Shown: one piece after another, positions 22,403 through 33,533 of the stretch
Numbering within the stretch: the first letter of the stretch is position 1
Layout: every line of letters starts with the position of its first letter
Assembly: GCA_030490835.1 (NCBI GenBank)
Contig: CM059972.1
Location: 49,207,452-49,271,451, forward strand
Direction of reading: 5' to 3'
Length of the DNA stretch: 64,000 nucleotides
From: Annona cherimola
Lineage: Eukaryota; Streptophyta; Magnoliopsida; Magnoliales; Annonaceae
Notes under the pieces: generated by a model
What the model saw: the letters and a program-made list of their open reading frames with translations, nothing else
Database searches by the model: none
What the model was told of the DNA's origin: nothing
Translations under genes and position numbers: made by a program

Positions 22403-22716
22403 AAAAAGTACAAGCTGAGGGGGAGAACAGGTTCAAGGGGAGCAACCCCGCCATTCTCAAGGGATTAACTTGCTCCATCTCTATTTTTGATCAATTGACA
22501 AAAAGGGGGAGAAGAGATCAAGATTTGAGTCTCCGTTTCAAATGTTTGTATGAATGATTTTAACTTGTGATATATTTGAAGTGAAATATGTATGTTAAAC
22601 TCATGTTTTTAACTTGTGATGTATGTTAAAAATCAAAATGTAAAAATAGTTTGTTTTAAAGACATTGAAAGGTATATACTCAAATCAGTTTTGTCAATCA
22701 TCAAAAAGGGGGAGAT
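22403..22716 (+). other. C1 3' untranslated region with repeated PPTs
   Basis: Three polypurine motifs, GAGGGGGAGAAC (near 22417), AAAAAGGGGGAGAAGAG (near 22499) and AAAAAGGGGGAGAT (22703-22716), the last touching the 3' LTR. Multiplied PPTs are a reported hallmark of Sireviruses. No ORF follows RT-RNase H. Confidence 0.8.
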
Positions 22717-23304
22717 TGTTGGAAACATGTGGAAAATAAGCCAAGTCTATGTTTTGATGATTAATAAATATATTTGAGTAAGTTTTGGTTACTAACATGT
22801 TTGTGGAAATGATTATAGGTTATATAAATGAAGAGAATGAAGCATGGCAAGTCAAGTCGAATTCCAAGTTGACTCAGGCATCGACTTAAGCCAAGTCGAT
22901 CCCCATGTCGACTCCAGCAGTGACTTCAAAATGTCATTTCCTTGCAGAGTTGAAATCGAGATTGAGATTTGCCGAAGTCCCATCCCAAGTCGACTTCGCT
23001 TGCGACTTGGGTGAAGTCGCAGACCAAGTCGATACCAGCATCGACTTTGTGAAATACATAGTGGAACCCAAGTCACAAGAGGTATGATCTTGGAAGAGTG
23101 GAGTAGGGAAGGTTACCCGAACCACTATAAAATCTTGTTTGTTGATATTTATTTCTGCTCTCTGCACTATATTGCTTTCCATTTGTTTCTTCATAAAAGG
23201 GGACTAGATTAATCCGGGGTAAAGTTTCTGTTTAAGTTGAAAAATTTTAAATACCCAATTCACCCCTCCCCTCTTGGGTAATTGCCTTTAACTCGGGACC
23301 GACA
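22717..23304 (+). repeat. 3' LTR of C1, internally deleted (588 bp)
   Basis: Both ends match the 5' LTR (TGTTGGAAACATG and GGGACCGACA), but about 1.1 kb is missing. The join at about 23047 runs directly from the palindrome array (matching about 16070) into GTGAAATACATAGTGG (matching about 17190). The second array cluster, the TATA box and the following UTR are lost. Confidence 0.93.
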
Positions 23305-23825
23305 CCATTTAGTGAGAGTATTAAACTAAATTTTTTTGAAACATGATACTCTTTGAAAATCTCAGTCAACAATCCCTTCTCACATGACTAATACTGTGTA
23401 CCCTTTCGCCCATTTTGCTTTCAATCATTAAGAGTTCAAAAACTCCCGCAATAAACTCCTAACTATTAAGCATCTTCCCCTTTTATCTAGTTATTCAATG
23501 CACACATTCAATCATTCAAGTAATGGTAGTAATGCAGAAAATATCAGTCAAATTACCTCATATACACCTCATCAAAATTTTAAATCTTCTCTGCCAACTC
23601 AATTAGCCAATTCATAGGATCATAAGGACTTAATAGGACAATGTTCAAGTTTGGCACAAGAGATAAAGTTTTGAACATTTTAAGAATTTAAACCATCTCC
23701 ACATGGCTTTGAGCCTCATTTTACGACAGAAAATAATGTTACCCCCACACTTAGTGCTTTTATTCTTTTCCAAGCCTGTTCTTATCCTTGGTTTAGCTCT
23801 TTTTTTTTAAAAAACCAAGTCCGGC

Positions 23826-23922
23826 AATAACTCCCCTCACCATATTTCAGGGTATCTAGGAAGTCATTTTTTTTACAAATAACTCCCCTCACCATATTTC
23901 AGGGTATCTAGGAAGTTATTTT
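23826..23922 (-). repeat. duplicated post-pol motif (A copy)
   Basis: Two nearly identical 45-bp units (23826-23870 and 23878-23922), sense core CTAGATACCCTGAAATATGG then TGAGGGGAG. They match units in B and E on the sense strand of each. Confidence 0.9.
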
Positions 23923-24161
23923 CATTAATTGCATAAGCCGTGAGGTTAAACCTTGTTCCCGTTTTACTTTTCAGCTCAAAATTCAATGTCAAAGTTGGTT
24001 CAACTAGGTGAGAATTGAGGTTTAGAAAAAATTGAAGTCCAAGTTTAATGGGGCTAAATAACTATTATACTTTCAAAGATAGGCTCATCATGAAGAAAAT
24101 GCCTTAATCATGTCCACCATGAATTAGTTAGATTGAGTTTTGTCCTTGAAAATTTTTTTAT

Positions 24162-24440
24162 GGGTGTGTTTGTTTGGGATACAAACATGTCAACCAAAAC
24201 TTTGCCATCTAAAACTTTTCACTCTCCATAACTACTCTATTTTTTAATTATTTTTTCACATTTTTCTATACAAACTACCCTACTTTTCAATCATTTCTAC
24301 ACAACTAACCTATCTATTTTAACTTTATTCTCTTTACTTCTCATCATTACTCCTATTATATCACATCATTTTCTATCAATGTGACAACTTCTACCTCAAA
24401 AACTTTTCATCAAAAGTTTTACCCCCAACCAAACACACCC
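24162..24440. mobile_element. MITE (279 bp)
   Basis: Terminal inverted repeats GGGTGTGTTTGTTTGGG and, at the far end, CCCAACCAAACACACCC (16 of 17 complementary), flanked by TAT on both sides (24159-24161, 24441-24443). It has no ORF and its interior is AT-rich. The TIR wording and 3-bp TSD fit a Tourist/PIF-Harbinger-type MITE; hAT is less likely because no 8-bp TSD is seen. Confidence 0.8.
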
Positions 24441-25063
24441 TATGTATATGGGAAAAATTACCTTTTTGGATGACAATTGTGTGTATTACAAACAATATTG
24501 ATAAATTAGAGAGGATTACTTCGATTTTGAAAGAAAACAGAATTGGTTCCTAGGTATATCAGTTTCATCAAATGATTCAGGACAAAAATCCAAGTATTTT
24601 CAAAGAGTACATGTTTAAAACAAATTTAACATTTCACCATGGTTCAGCTCTTTTTGTCATTCAAAGATTTTGAAATTCCAAATATGGTTTGCTTATAAGA
24701 CGTACAAGAGTTCAAAGTGGGGTCTCGATCAGTCCAATGGCAAGATTTACCTAAAATTTTCAAAAATTATGACAAAACATATCATCATCATGGTAATGTA
24801 ATGAAAAAAATTCAAAGAAAATTAATACAATGCATTCACCCCCACACTTGAAATTGACATTGTCCTCAATGTAAATCATGTCATCAAAATAAAGAGAGAT
24901 TGTAAAAGATTTGAGATATTAACTTCCCTGTTTTGGCGAGTTGAACCGAATTTCCATGCCATGGTGCTTCCTTCCAAGTAGGCTCTGAAAGAGGAAAAAG
25001 AAAAAGTTCGGGTTGCCTCCCGAGAAGCGCTTGGTTTAAAGTCGTCAGCCCAACTACAGATTT

Positions 25064-26479
25064 TTAGTTGGGTGGCATGGTTTCACAGAAGGAGTAGATG
25101 ACTCCTATTGGAATGTGATCCCCTGAGAAGTAGGGTTTGAGGCGTTGCCCTTTGACTTTGAATGCTCCCGTCTTTTCACTCCAGATTTCAACAGCTCCAT
25201 GAGGAAACACTTGTAATACTTTGAATGGTCCCGACCACCTCGACTTCAATTTTCCTGGAAATAATTTAAAATGTGAATTAAAAAGCAAAACCAGGTCATT
25301 AGCTTTGATTACCTTCTGCCGGATGTGTTTGTCATGCCAAAATTTTGTCTTTTCCTTGTACATTTTTGAATTTTCATAGGCATCGAGTCGAATCTCCTCG
25401 AGTTCATCAAGCTGTAGTAGGCGCCTTTCTCCTACAGATTTCATAACAAAATTCAAAAATTTGATTGCCCAGTATGCTTTGTGCTCCAGCTCTATAGGCA
25501 AGTGGCATGATTTTCCATAGACTAGTTGGAAAGGTGTTGTCCCAATCGGAGTTTTGAATGCAGTGCGGTATGCCCAAAGAGCATCATCGAGTTGCCTTGA
25601 CCAATCTCACCGTGATTGGGATACCGTCTTCTTAAGTATGTGTTTAATCTCGCGGTTCGAGATTTCAGCTTGACCACTTGTTTGTGGGTGGTATGGGGTG
25701 GCGATCTTATGTGTGACCCCATATTTATTGAGCAGTTGCTCTATTTGCTTGTTACAGAAGTAGCTTCCTCCATCACTTATGATTGCTCGTGGTACACCAA
25801 ATCTGGTAAAAATATTGTATTTTAAGAATTTAGCAACCACCTGTGAGTCATTTATTGGAGAAGCAATCGCCTCCACCCATCTAGTTACGTAGTCAACTGC
25901 AAGCAGTATGTACTGGTTGTTGAATGAGGATGGAAAAGGTCCCATGCAATCCATGCCCCAAACATCGAACAGTTCGACCTCGAGAATGTTTGTGAGTGAC
26001 ATCTCGTTTTGCTTTGAGATCTTTCCTGTTCTTTGGCACCAATCACAGGTTAGTGTAAAAGATCGAGCATATTTGAACAAATTAGGCCATAAGAAACCTG
26101 ATTGTAGGACTTTTGCTGCAATTTTGGTGGGACCCATGTGTCCGTCGTAGGGTGAAGAATGACAGTGATAAAGAATGCTTTGGATTTCTTCGTTTGGTAC
26201 ACATCGGTGAATTAGATTGTCGCCGCATCTCTTGTAAAGGTATGGGTCCTCCCATATGTAATATTTCACGTCCGCCATGAATCTCTTTTTCTGTTGATAG
26301 CTGAAATTAGATGAAATTTCTTGACAAACTAAATAATTAACAATGTCTCCATACCAGGGCATTGGTATTTCCTTGAATGCAAGCAGTCGCTCATCGGGGA
26401 AATCCTCATTGATTTGCTCATCTTTGGATAGATTACTTTCCTCATTTGCTGGTAGTCTAGACAGATGATCAGCTACCAC
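25064..26479 (-). pseudogene. gypsy integrase (A)
   Basis: Starts in the RNase H-INT linker ([15 protein letters not shown]). The HHCC zinc module is visible as a His pair in [16 protein letters not shown] and C-D-W-C. The core shows [15 protein letters not shown] (first D), [11 protein letters not shown] (second D) and [17 protein letters not shown] (E), so the DDE triad is intact. After a break at about 25600 the C-terminal part reads [18 protein letters not shown] and continues through [22 protein letters not shown] to a final stop near 25064. Element B shares this C-terminal wording. Frame breaks at 25500-25610 disable it. Confidence 0.9.
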
Positions 26480-28291
26480 ATTCTCTGTGCCTTTCTTGTC
26501 TCGAATTTCATGGTCAAATTCTTATAACAGTAGGATCCAACGAATCAACCTTGGTTTGGCATCTTTCTTACCAATTAGATAGCGAATGGCTGCGTGGTCT
26601 GTGTAAACAATCACCTTTGATCCTACAAGATAAGATCAAAATTTATCAATAGCGAACACAACAGCTAGCAATTCTTTTTCAGTGGTTGCATAGTTGACTT
26701 GAGCATCATTCAGGGTTTTGCTTGCATAGTAGATCACTACTGGCTTATTATCCTTTTGTTGACCCAAAATTGCCCCAATCACATGGTCACTTGCATCGCA
26801 CATGATCTCAAATGGTAAGCTCCAAATGATCTCAGCGGTGGTCAAAGCTTCTTTTAACCTGCAGAATGACTTTAGACAGTCATCAGAAAAATCAAATTTT
26901 ACATCTTAGTTTACCAGGTTAGTCAGTGGCTTAGCAATCTTAGAAAAATCTTTGATGAAACGTCGATAGAAGCCGGCATGTCCTAGAAAACTCCGAATTC
27001 CTTTGACTGAATTAGGTGGTGGTAATTTTTCAATGACCTTTATTTTCACCCGGTCAACCTCAATACCTCGGCTTGAAATTAAATGCCCTAATACAATTCC
27101 TTCCTGTACCATGAAATGACACTTTTTCCAGTTTAAAACCAAGTTGCTTTCTTCACACCTCTGTAAAACCTTAGACAGGTTAGATAAGCATGATTCAAAT
27201 GTAGTGCCATAAATAGAAAAATCATCCATAAATACTTTCATTATGTGTTCAATGTAATCAAAAAATATGGCTATAATGCATCGTTGAAAAGTGGCAGGTG
27301 CGTTGCAAAGACCAAAAGGCATGCGTCTATATGCAAAAGTGTCGTATGGACTGGTGAAAGTGGTTTTCTCTTGATCCTTTGGGTGAATAGGAATTTGAAA
27401 GTAGCTAGAGTAACCATCCAAATAGCAAAAGTAAGAGTGATTGGTAAGTCGTTCAAGCATTTGATCAATGAAAGGCAAAGGAAAATGATCCTTTCAGGTG
27501 GTAATATTTAATTTGCGATAATCGATGCACATTCGCCAACATGTGATTGTCCTCGTGGGTATAAGTTCATTTTTATCATTTTTCACGACAGTCATACCGC
27601 CTTTCTTGGGTATCACATGTACTAGGCTTACCCAACTACTATCAGAAATAGGGTAGATGATTCTGGCATCAAGAAGTTTTAAAATTTCCTTTTTCACCAC
27701 TTCTTTCATATTTGGATTCAGACGTCTTTGAGGTTCAATGCTTGTCTTACAATCATCCTCCATTAAAATTTTATGCATGCATAGAGAAGGACTAATACCA
27801 GGTAGGTCATTAATGCAGTATCCAATTGCCTTCCTATGCTTTCTTAGTTCAGATACAGTTCATCAGATTGGGATTCGGAAAGATTTGCATTGATTATGAC
27901 TGGATAAGTATCATTTGGACCAAGAAATGCATACTTGAGATTTTTAGGAAGAGGTTTGAGTTCTACCTTTGGTGCTTCTTCCTTTGTTTTTGTCAAGGGA
28001 ACAGAATTGAGGTCTATGTCCAGCTTCCCAGGAGATGAGTAGGCAGTAGGTGAGATAAAAGGGCTTCCATCCAAGAGAGCTGCACAAACAGACAGTTCAG
28101 GGTTATCATTTTCAACAGTTGCACTCTGAATGATACATACCTCAACCGGGTCACCTTTTTCTTCAATCGGCAATGGGTTGATGACATCGACCCACAGGCA
28201 AGAGTCATCGGTTGATAGGTGCTTTGTTGCCTCAGAAAGATTAAATTCAATCTTTTCATCTCCAACTGTCAGTGAGAGTCAACCATTCTTG
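26480..28291 (-). pseudogene. gypsy reverse transcriptase-RNase H (A)
   Basis: In sense order: the end of protease with a linker (TVGDEKIEFNLSEATKHL) directly after LTR K, then RT with NPNMKEVVKKEILKLLDA, SWVSLVHVIPKKGGMTVV, RTITCWRMCIDYRKLN, a TGA at 27496-27494, PFIDQMLERLTNHSYFCYLD, FGLCNAPATFQRC and VFMDDFSIYG (the F-M-D-D box), then the connection segment and RNase H from ICDASDHVIGAILGQ (26800s) to [11 protein letters not shown] and [10 protein letters not shown]. The TGA is at the same codon as in B. Several further stops and frameshifts are present. Confidence 0.9.
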
Positions 28292-29934
28292 ACGTCTGTG
28301 AAACCCCACCTATATTAGAACCTAATAAACGTAGTTTGAAGCTCGTATTAAGATGGAATTAAAGGAAATTAATTTTAATAAGGTGATTAAGTTAATTTCC
28401 AAGATTATTACGATAATTACGCACGTTGAATGATGAAACAATGTTTATGTGGAAATTGAAATTAATGCTAATTATCATTTTAATTTTGATTTAATAATTG
28501 ATATATTCATATCTTATGATTTACAAGCTAGTGTAACTTGAAAAATTAAGAGATAGCCAAAGATGGTATGGTACCTTAATCTATGAAAGCTTACGGGTAT
28601 ACATTACGCATAAAATATAATTCATGAAAGATTTAATGGGATTTTGAATGATTTTATTATTTGGACAATCTATTACAATTAGGACCAATAATTTTAAATG
28701 ACGATTAAATTAATCGTTATAGGCCAAAATGGGTTAATAGGATTAAAGAGGCTTAATAAAAATTGGGAAACATAAATATATCATGAATAATCTTTTTAAT
28801 TCTCATAATTTTATTTATGAAAATTAGGATGATAATTAATGAGTTAAGTTGAAAAACGCTAGAAAATTCACAACTTAACGCCTATAAGGTCAATTGAGAT
28901 GAAATTTGAGAGACTAGCGTATAATTATGTGTTTAATCATATGGATGAATTGGATTATAAAAATTATGAAGGGAAATGGATTAATCGACTAAGATTTTAT
29001 GATACTTTATGAATTAAATTATTTATCTAATATCTTAGCATCTACTCGTGTTTTTGAGATGAGATTTTTATATGACTAAGCTAAGGTGCATTTGTGACAC
29101 ATGGTGGGAACGCCCATGGTCATATGCATGATATTTCAGTTTTTTTATGAAAAATATATAATTAAATTACCTATGCAAATAGGATAAATAAATGGCCACA
29201 AATTAAAGGGGAATTTTATGGCATAAAATGCCATAATGTAAGGCTAAATTAACGTGCATATAGTGGACAGCTATGTGCATAAATTTTAAGCAATTATTAT
29301 TAAATAAAAAAATGCAAAAATAAATAAATAAATGGAAAATGCATCTAGATAGGGACGTCCACAGCTGAGTATTTAATTAAGTAGATTTTCAAACGGTGGA
29401 ATATTTCAGCATGCACGTCCAATTATTTTCAGCATCTATTAAATATTTATGTAAAAATTATTTTCCAGAAAAATAGGGTGGAAAATAGGGCAGCTAGGTA
29501 GGCCATAGGGGGTGGAAACTTGGGCAGCAAGAAATGAAATCAACGGTTCAGATTTAGCCATGTAAAGTGAGGTGGACGGTCAACATTGATGGCAGCGTAT
29601 TTCATGGGTCAAATGCATAATCCGGTGGTATGAAAAGGCGCAGAAATGCAGAGGGGTTTTAACGGGCTGGAGAAAAAAAAAGAGGATGCATGAAGAGGCA
29701 GCAAAGGACGTCCAGCAGCAATTCATGGAGAATAAAAAAAAAATGGAAGATGCAATGGCACTAAGAACGGTCCAATAGTCCAGGTATTTGCTAAGTTTAT
29801 TTTTTCATTCCCTCTCAATTCACGTCCAGAAATTCATGGAGGGGCAAAAATATTTTGCCATTTTAATTAGATGTCCAAAACTTAGATATGTTGCTGAATC
29901 TTTATGTTAATTCTCCCCTACCTATTTCACGTTA

Positions 29935-30255
29935 AATATAGATGATATAAAAAAAAATTTCATAATATTTATGCCCTGTTCAGATTTACGTTCAGCAGCT
30001 ATGGTATAAAATAAAATTTTCATTTTATTTATTTCTGCCCAAAATGACGTCCAACAGATGGAAATATGGAAAGAAATTTCATAATTATTTTTCATGCCCA
30101 GATTAACGTGCAACAGATATGATATGGGGAAATTTTTTTTCATATTTATTATTTCTGCCCATTTCACGTTCAGCAGGGGCGTGGTATTAATTTTTTTTAT
30201 ATATGTCTGTCATTTAATCCATGCTCAAAATCACGTCCAGCAACATGATATAAAA

Positions 30256-30287
<32 letters not shown>

Positions 30288-30330
30288 TTATTCATTAATT
30301 CATGCCTCAATGACGTTCAGCAATATGGAG
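29935..30330 (+). repeat. about 60-bp tandem repeat in LTR K
   Basis: About six degenerate units, each with GATATGGxxAAAxTTTCATA, a T-rich part, TGCCCA and a closing ACGTCCAGCA or ACGTTCAGCA. Ends of units are near 29998, 30057, 30116, 30177, 30243 and 30322. Single ACGTCCAG copies precede it at 29707 and 29821. The last unit contains a (TA)n run (30249-30290). Confidence 0.75.
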
Positions 30331-31477
30331 GAAAAAAAATGATGAAGTTTTGCTTTTAATGGGAACGTGAAATCTGGTGTATTTTAATTTAATTAAATTG
30401 TTATATGAGGAATTATAAGCATTAAGGGTTAAGGAATTAAAACTAGGTCATATATGGGTATACCTTTAAATGGATGCCTAGATCATGTATAGATTTGAAT
30501 TTCTGTTATAATTAAGGTTTCATAAATTTTCTGTTAATTTAGGGTATTATGAATCATAAACAAGCCCTACAAATGATTATAAGAATGATTTATAGATAGC
30601 CTCTCATGTATGTATAGTTAAGGTGCAAATTTCATAAATGAAATTTGGAAATATGAGAACATATGGGGCTGTTTTGTAAAAAGGGATAAGTTTCAGAAAT
30701 TTTGATGGAATTTAGCATGCTATAGATCCTATATAAACCCTTAAGTTGATTTTAAGAATTGTTGATTGATAATTTTCTTATATGTATATGCAAAGAAATG
30801 AAAAGGTAAAAGTTATATATGGTAATTATGTATGTGTATTTAGCTTTCGAAAATTTAAAGTGAACTTGGCTTGTTAAAGATTTTAAACAAGCTACTTGAA
30901 TGATTTCATAAGCTTAGAACTCTAAACATGGAGATTAAATGAAGTGATGAACAATCACTAAGTTATATATGTATGGGGTTGTTAAAAAGATTAATGTAAA
31001 TTCAAGAAGTTGAATATAAGCAAGTCTCTTGAAAGTTTAAGTGAATAAATACCTTAGACATGGGTATTTAATAAAGTAGATGAGCAATTGCTATACCTAT
31101 ATAGGTAAGTATGTATTACGTTACTAATGAGGAAAGTGAAAATTAAGGGTTATTAAAAAGGATATGTATGGTTGAATAAGAAATGGGGATAATTATTTCA
31201 AATAAAGTTTTGATAGAAAATTTGTATATTATGGGATATGAAAGGATATCTTGAGTAATTTCAAGAAATTCCTATGAAAAATATAAATATAAAAGGAAAG
31301 GAATAACCCATGTATTAAATTTGTATGGATATGTGGTTATAGGGAAATACAAGTGTTAATGTCAAGGAAAGAACCATTTAAAGTTAACATGTTACGGGCC
31401 ATATGGGATTAAACCATGGGACACATATACGTGAGTTGAAGGAGAAAGCGAGTGATTGAAAGCACAAAGGATCGACT

Positions 31478-33533
31478 CAGGTAAGCAAGCAACTTTTTGA
31501 AATATAGATTTCATTTGAAAAGTCGAAATGTTTACAATTGCTTTATAATGATGCTTTAGATAGCATTTTTCAATGTTATTATCTTATTAAATGTTGAAAT
31601 GATTTGAACATGTATTATTAAGATGTTTTAGGGTTGCTTACAAGGTAAGTAAGCCAACCTTCATAAACATTGATTTTGTTTCAAATACGTGTATTGATGA
31701 TTTTAAGTTTTGCTTATAGAGTAAGCGAATTCCATGCTTGAAAATATGACCTTAATGTAAAGCTTTAGCATTGCTTCATTTTAAGCATGCCCAAGTTTTG
31801 ACGATATGATTTTATTCTGTATCAATGATATGTTTGAAGATGATTTCTAGTTAAGTAAATTCCTAGAAATGCTATTTCAAAGGCATATAAGATTAAAGAA
31901 TTTTTTTATCTTTTCTAAGATGATATTAGAAACAGACATTAGGAATTCTATTCATAAAGGGTTTTGAGAAAATTTACGCGATATTTCATATAATGATATT
32001 TGTAAATAAATAGAGTATTTGAAATGACTTATAACTGTTTTAAAATGATTTTATACAGATATTTTGAAATAAACTTTCAAAATACTTTCAATCTCTTTAT
32101 AGATTGAATTACTTTGGAAAAATGTTTTGTACGCATGTGTTTCTTTCTAAAGAGTTGGAAGAATGACCCACTTAATACTCGATGTTATAAAACGATTTGA
32201 TAGATATTTCATCCAAAAGATGGTGCAAACACTTCTCTACAACAATATGGTAAGGATGGTATGTGGACGAGGCATATAATGCCAATAAAATGGAAACAGA
32301 TGTGTTTGTCTATCCTTTGTTTATAAAAAGCCAGAAAAGGGAATGAAAATATTTACAAAATGATTCTAAAACAGTTTACCAATAGATAAGAAATATTCTT
32401 AAAAATGATGTTTTCTTAGGTATTATAAATAATTAGTAAAAAATTATTTATTAACGTGTTTTTAAAATTCTTTAAGAGAGGTCATTCTTGTATTATTATT
32501 TGAAAACAGTTTATGAAAATGTTTTATTTTGGAAAAAAATAATTATGTCCAATTCTCTATTTGAGATAGACTCAATCTGAGGACTGTAATGGATTTTATG
32601 ATATTAAGTGTTTATTTGGAAAATTACATGGATTTAAGATTTTGTTGATTTTATGAAATCATGATAGCATAACGATGAGAATACAAACGAGTGTGCACAG
32701 GGACTACGTACTAGGCCCATGGTGGAGGCGGTTGTAGACTGAGATGGTTGCATACCGAGGCCAACCTCTGCCTGTGGCCAAGTCGCTAAGGGGAGGCAGG
32801 AGGCCGGCGGGGCCCTCCCTGAAATGGGAGCAAAATCATGGACAACCGCCTAGCTAGCGGTGCAGTCACATGAATGGTTTCTTTCCTATGGAGGGATGAT
32901 CACTTGGTAAGTGTCACCTAACAGAGGGTTAGAAACGTATATGCATATCATTTGTTTTAAAAACCCTAAAATGGGGAGATAAGGATATGTTTTGGACATG
33001 ATGATGTCCACTAGAATTAATGTTTATTCAATGATATTTTAGGACATAACAATGTCCACAGAAAATAATGTTTATTCATTTTATTTCAGAACATTTTTGT
33101 ATATGCATATGCGTTACATTGAAAAGGTTTTATATGAAATTGTTTTCAGGACATAAAATTGTCCTTATATGATAAGGTTTCTACGCAAATGATTTAGGAC
33201 ATAAGATTGTCCTCATGAATATAGGTATATATGAAAATAATTTAAGACATACATTTGTTCTCTTATAAATGGCTTATATGATGGATTTGACAGGAATGAC
33301 TTTCAAGAATGATTTATATGAATGGTTGTCATAAATGATTTAAATGATAGAATTTATGAAGGATTTAAATGCAATGTTTTATGACAGGTTTTCATGAAAG
33401 ATTTCTTCCTGTTGAAAGTTGATTCTTGAAAAGAGTCTTCTACTAAACAGAAAGAAATACATTTATATGAAAATGCAAAATGCTTGCTTACTGAGTTCAT
33501 CACTCACGTTTTGTTTTCACAAACCTCAGACAG
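31478..33533 (+). other. putative LTR intron in K (donor-acceptor pair)
   Basis: The donor CAG|GTAAGCAAGC (intron base 1 at 31481) and acceptor TTTTGTTTTCACAAACCTCAG (AG ending at 33529, or ACAG ending at 33533) define a 2.05-kb interval. The same pair in sense is seen in D (3516 to about 2276) and I (63658 to about 62886), and in weaker form in J. Splicing is inferred, not shown. Confidence 0.45.

Larger units (their letters stand above)
15738..23304 (+). mobile_element. Sirevirus-like copia element C1
   Basis: A Ty1/copia element inserted in A, with TSD ccatt at 15733-15737 and 23305-23309. Order: 5' LTR, iMet PBS, long Gag with two zinc knuckles, Pro, INT, RT-RNase H, PPT, 3' LTR; this order (INT before RT) defines copia. 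The Sirevirus-like assignment is inferred from the long Gag extension with a second knuckle and Lys/Glu-rich helical stretch, from RT-RH wording such as [18 protein letters not shown], and from multiple PPT copies. Gag, Pro and INT are broken; RT-RNase H is open. The 3' LTR is only one third the length of the 5' LTR. Confidence 0.93.
23310..25063 (-). other. non-coding tail of A between INT and C1
   Basis: No coding sequence supported. It holds two internal PPT-like AAGTGTGGGGGT motifs (sense; near 23741 and 24839), the second next to ACATTGAGGACAATG-like sequence as in B (46618-46655), the duplicated motif at 23826-23922, and the MITE at 24162-24440. A standard Athila env-like ORF is absent. 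Confidence 0.65.
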
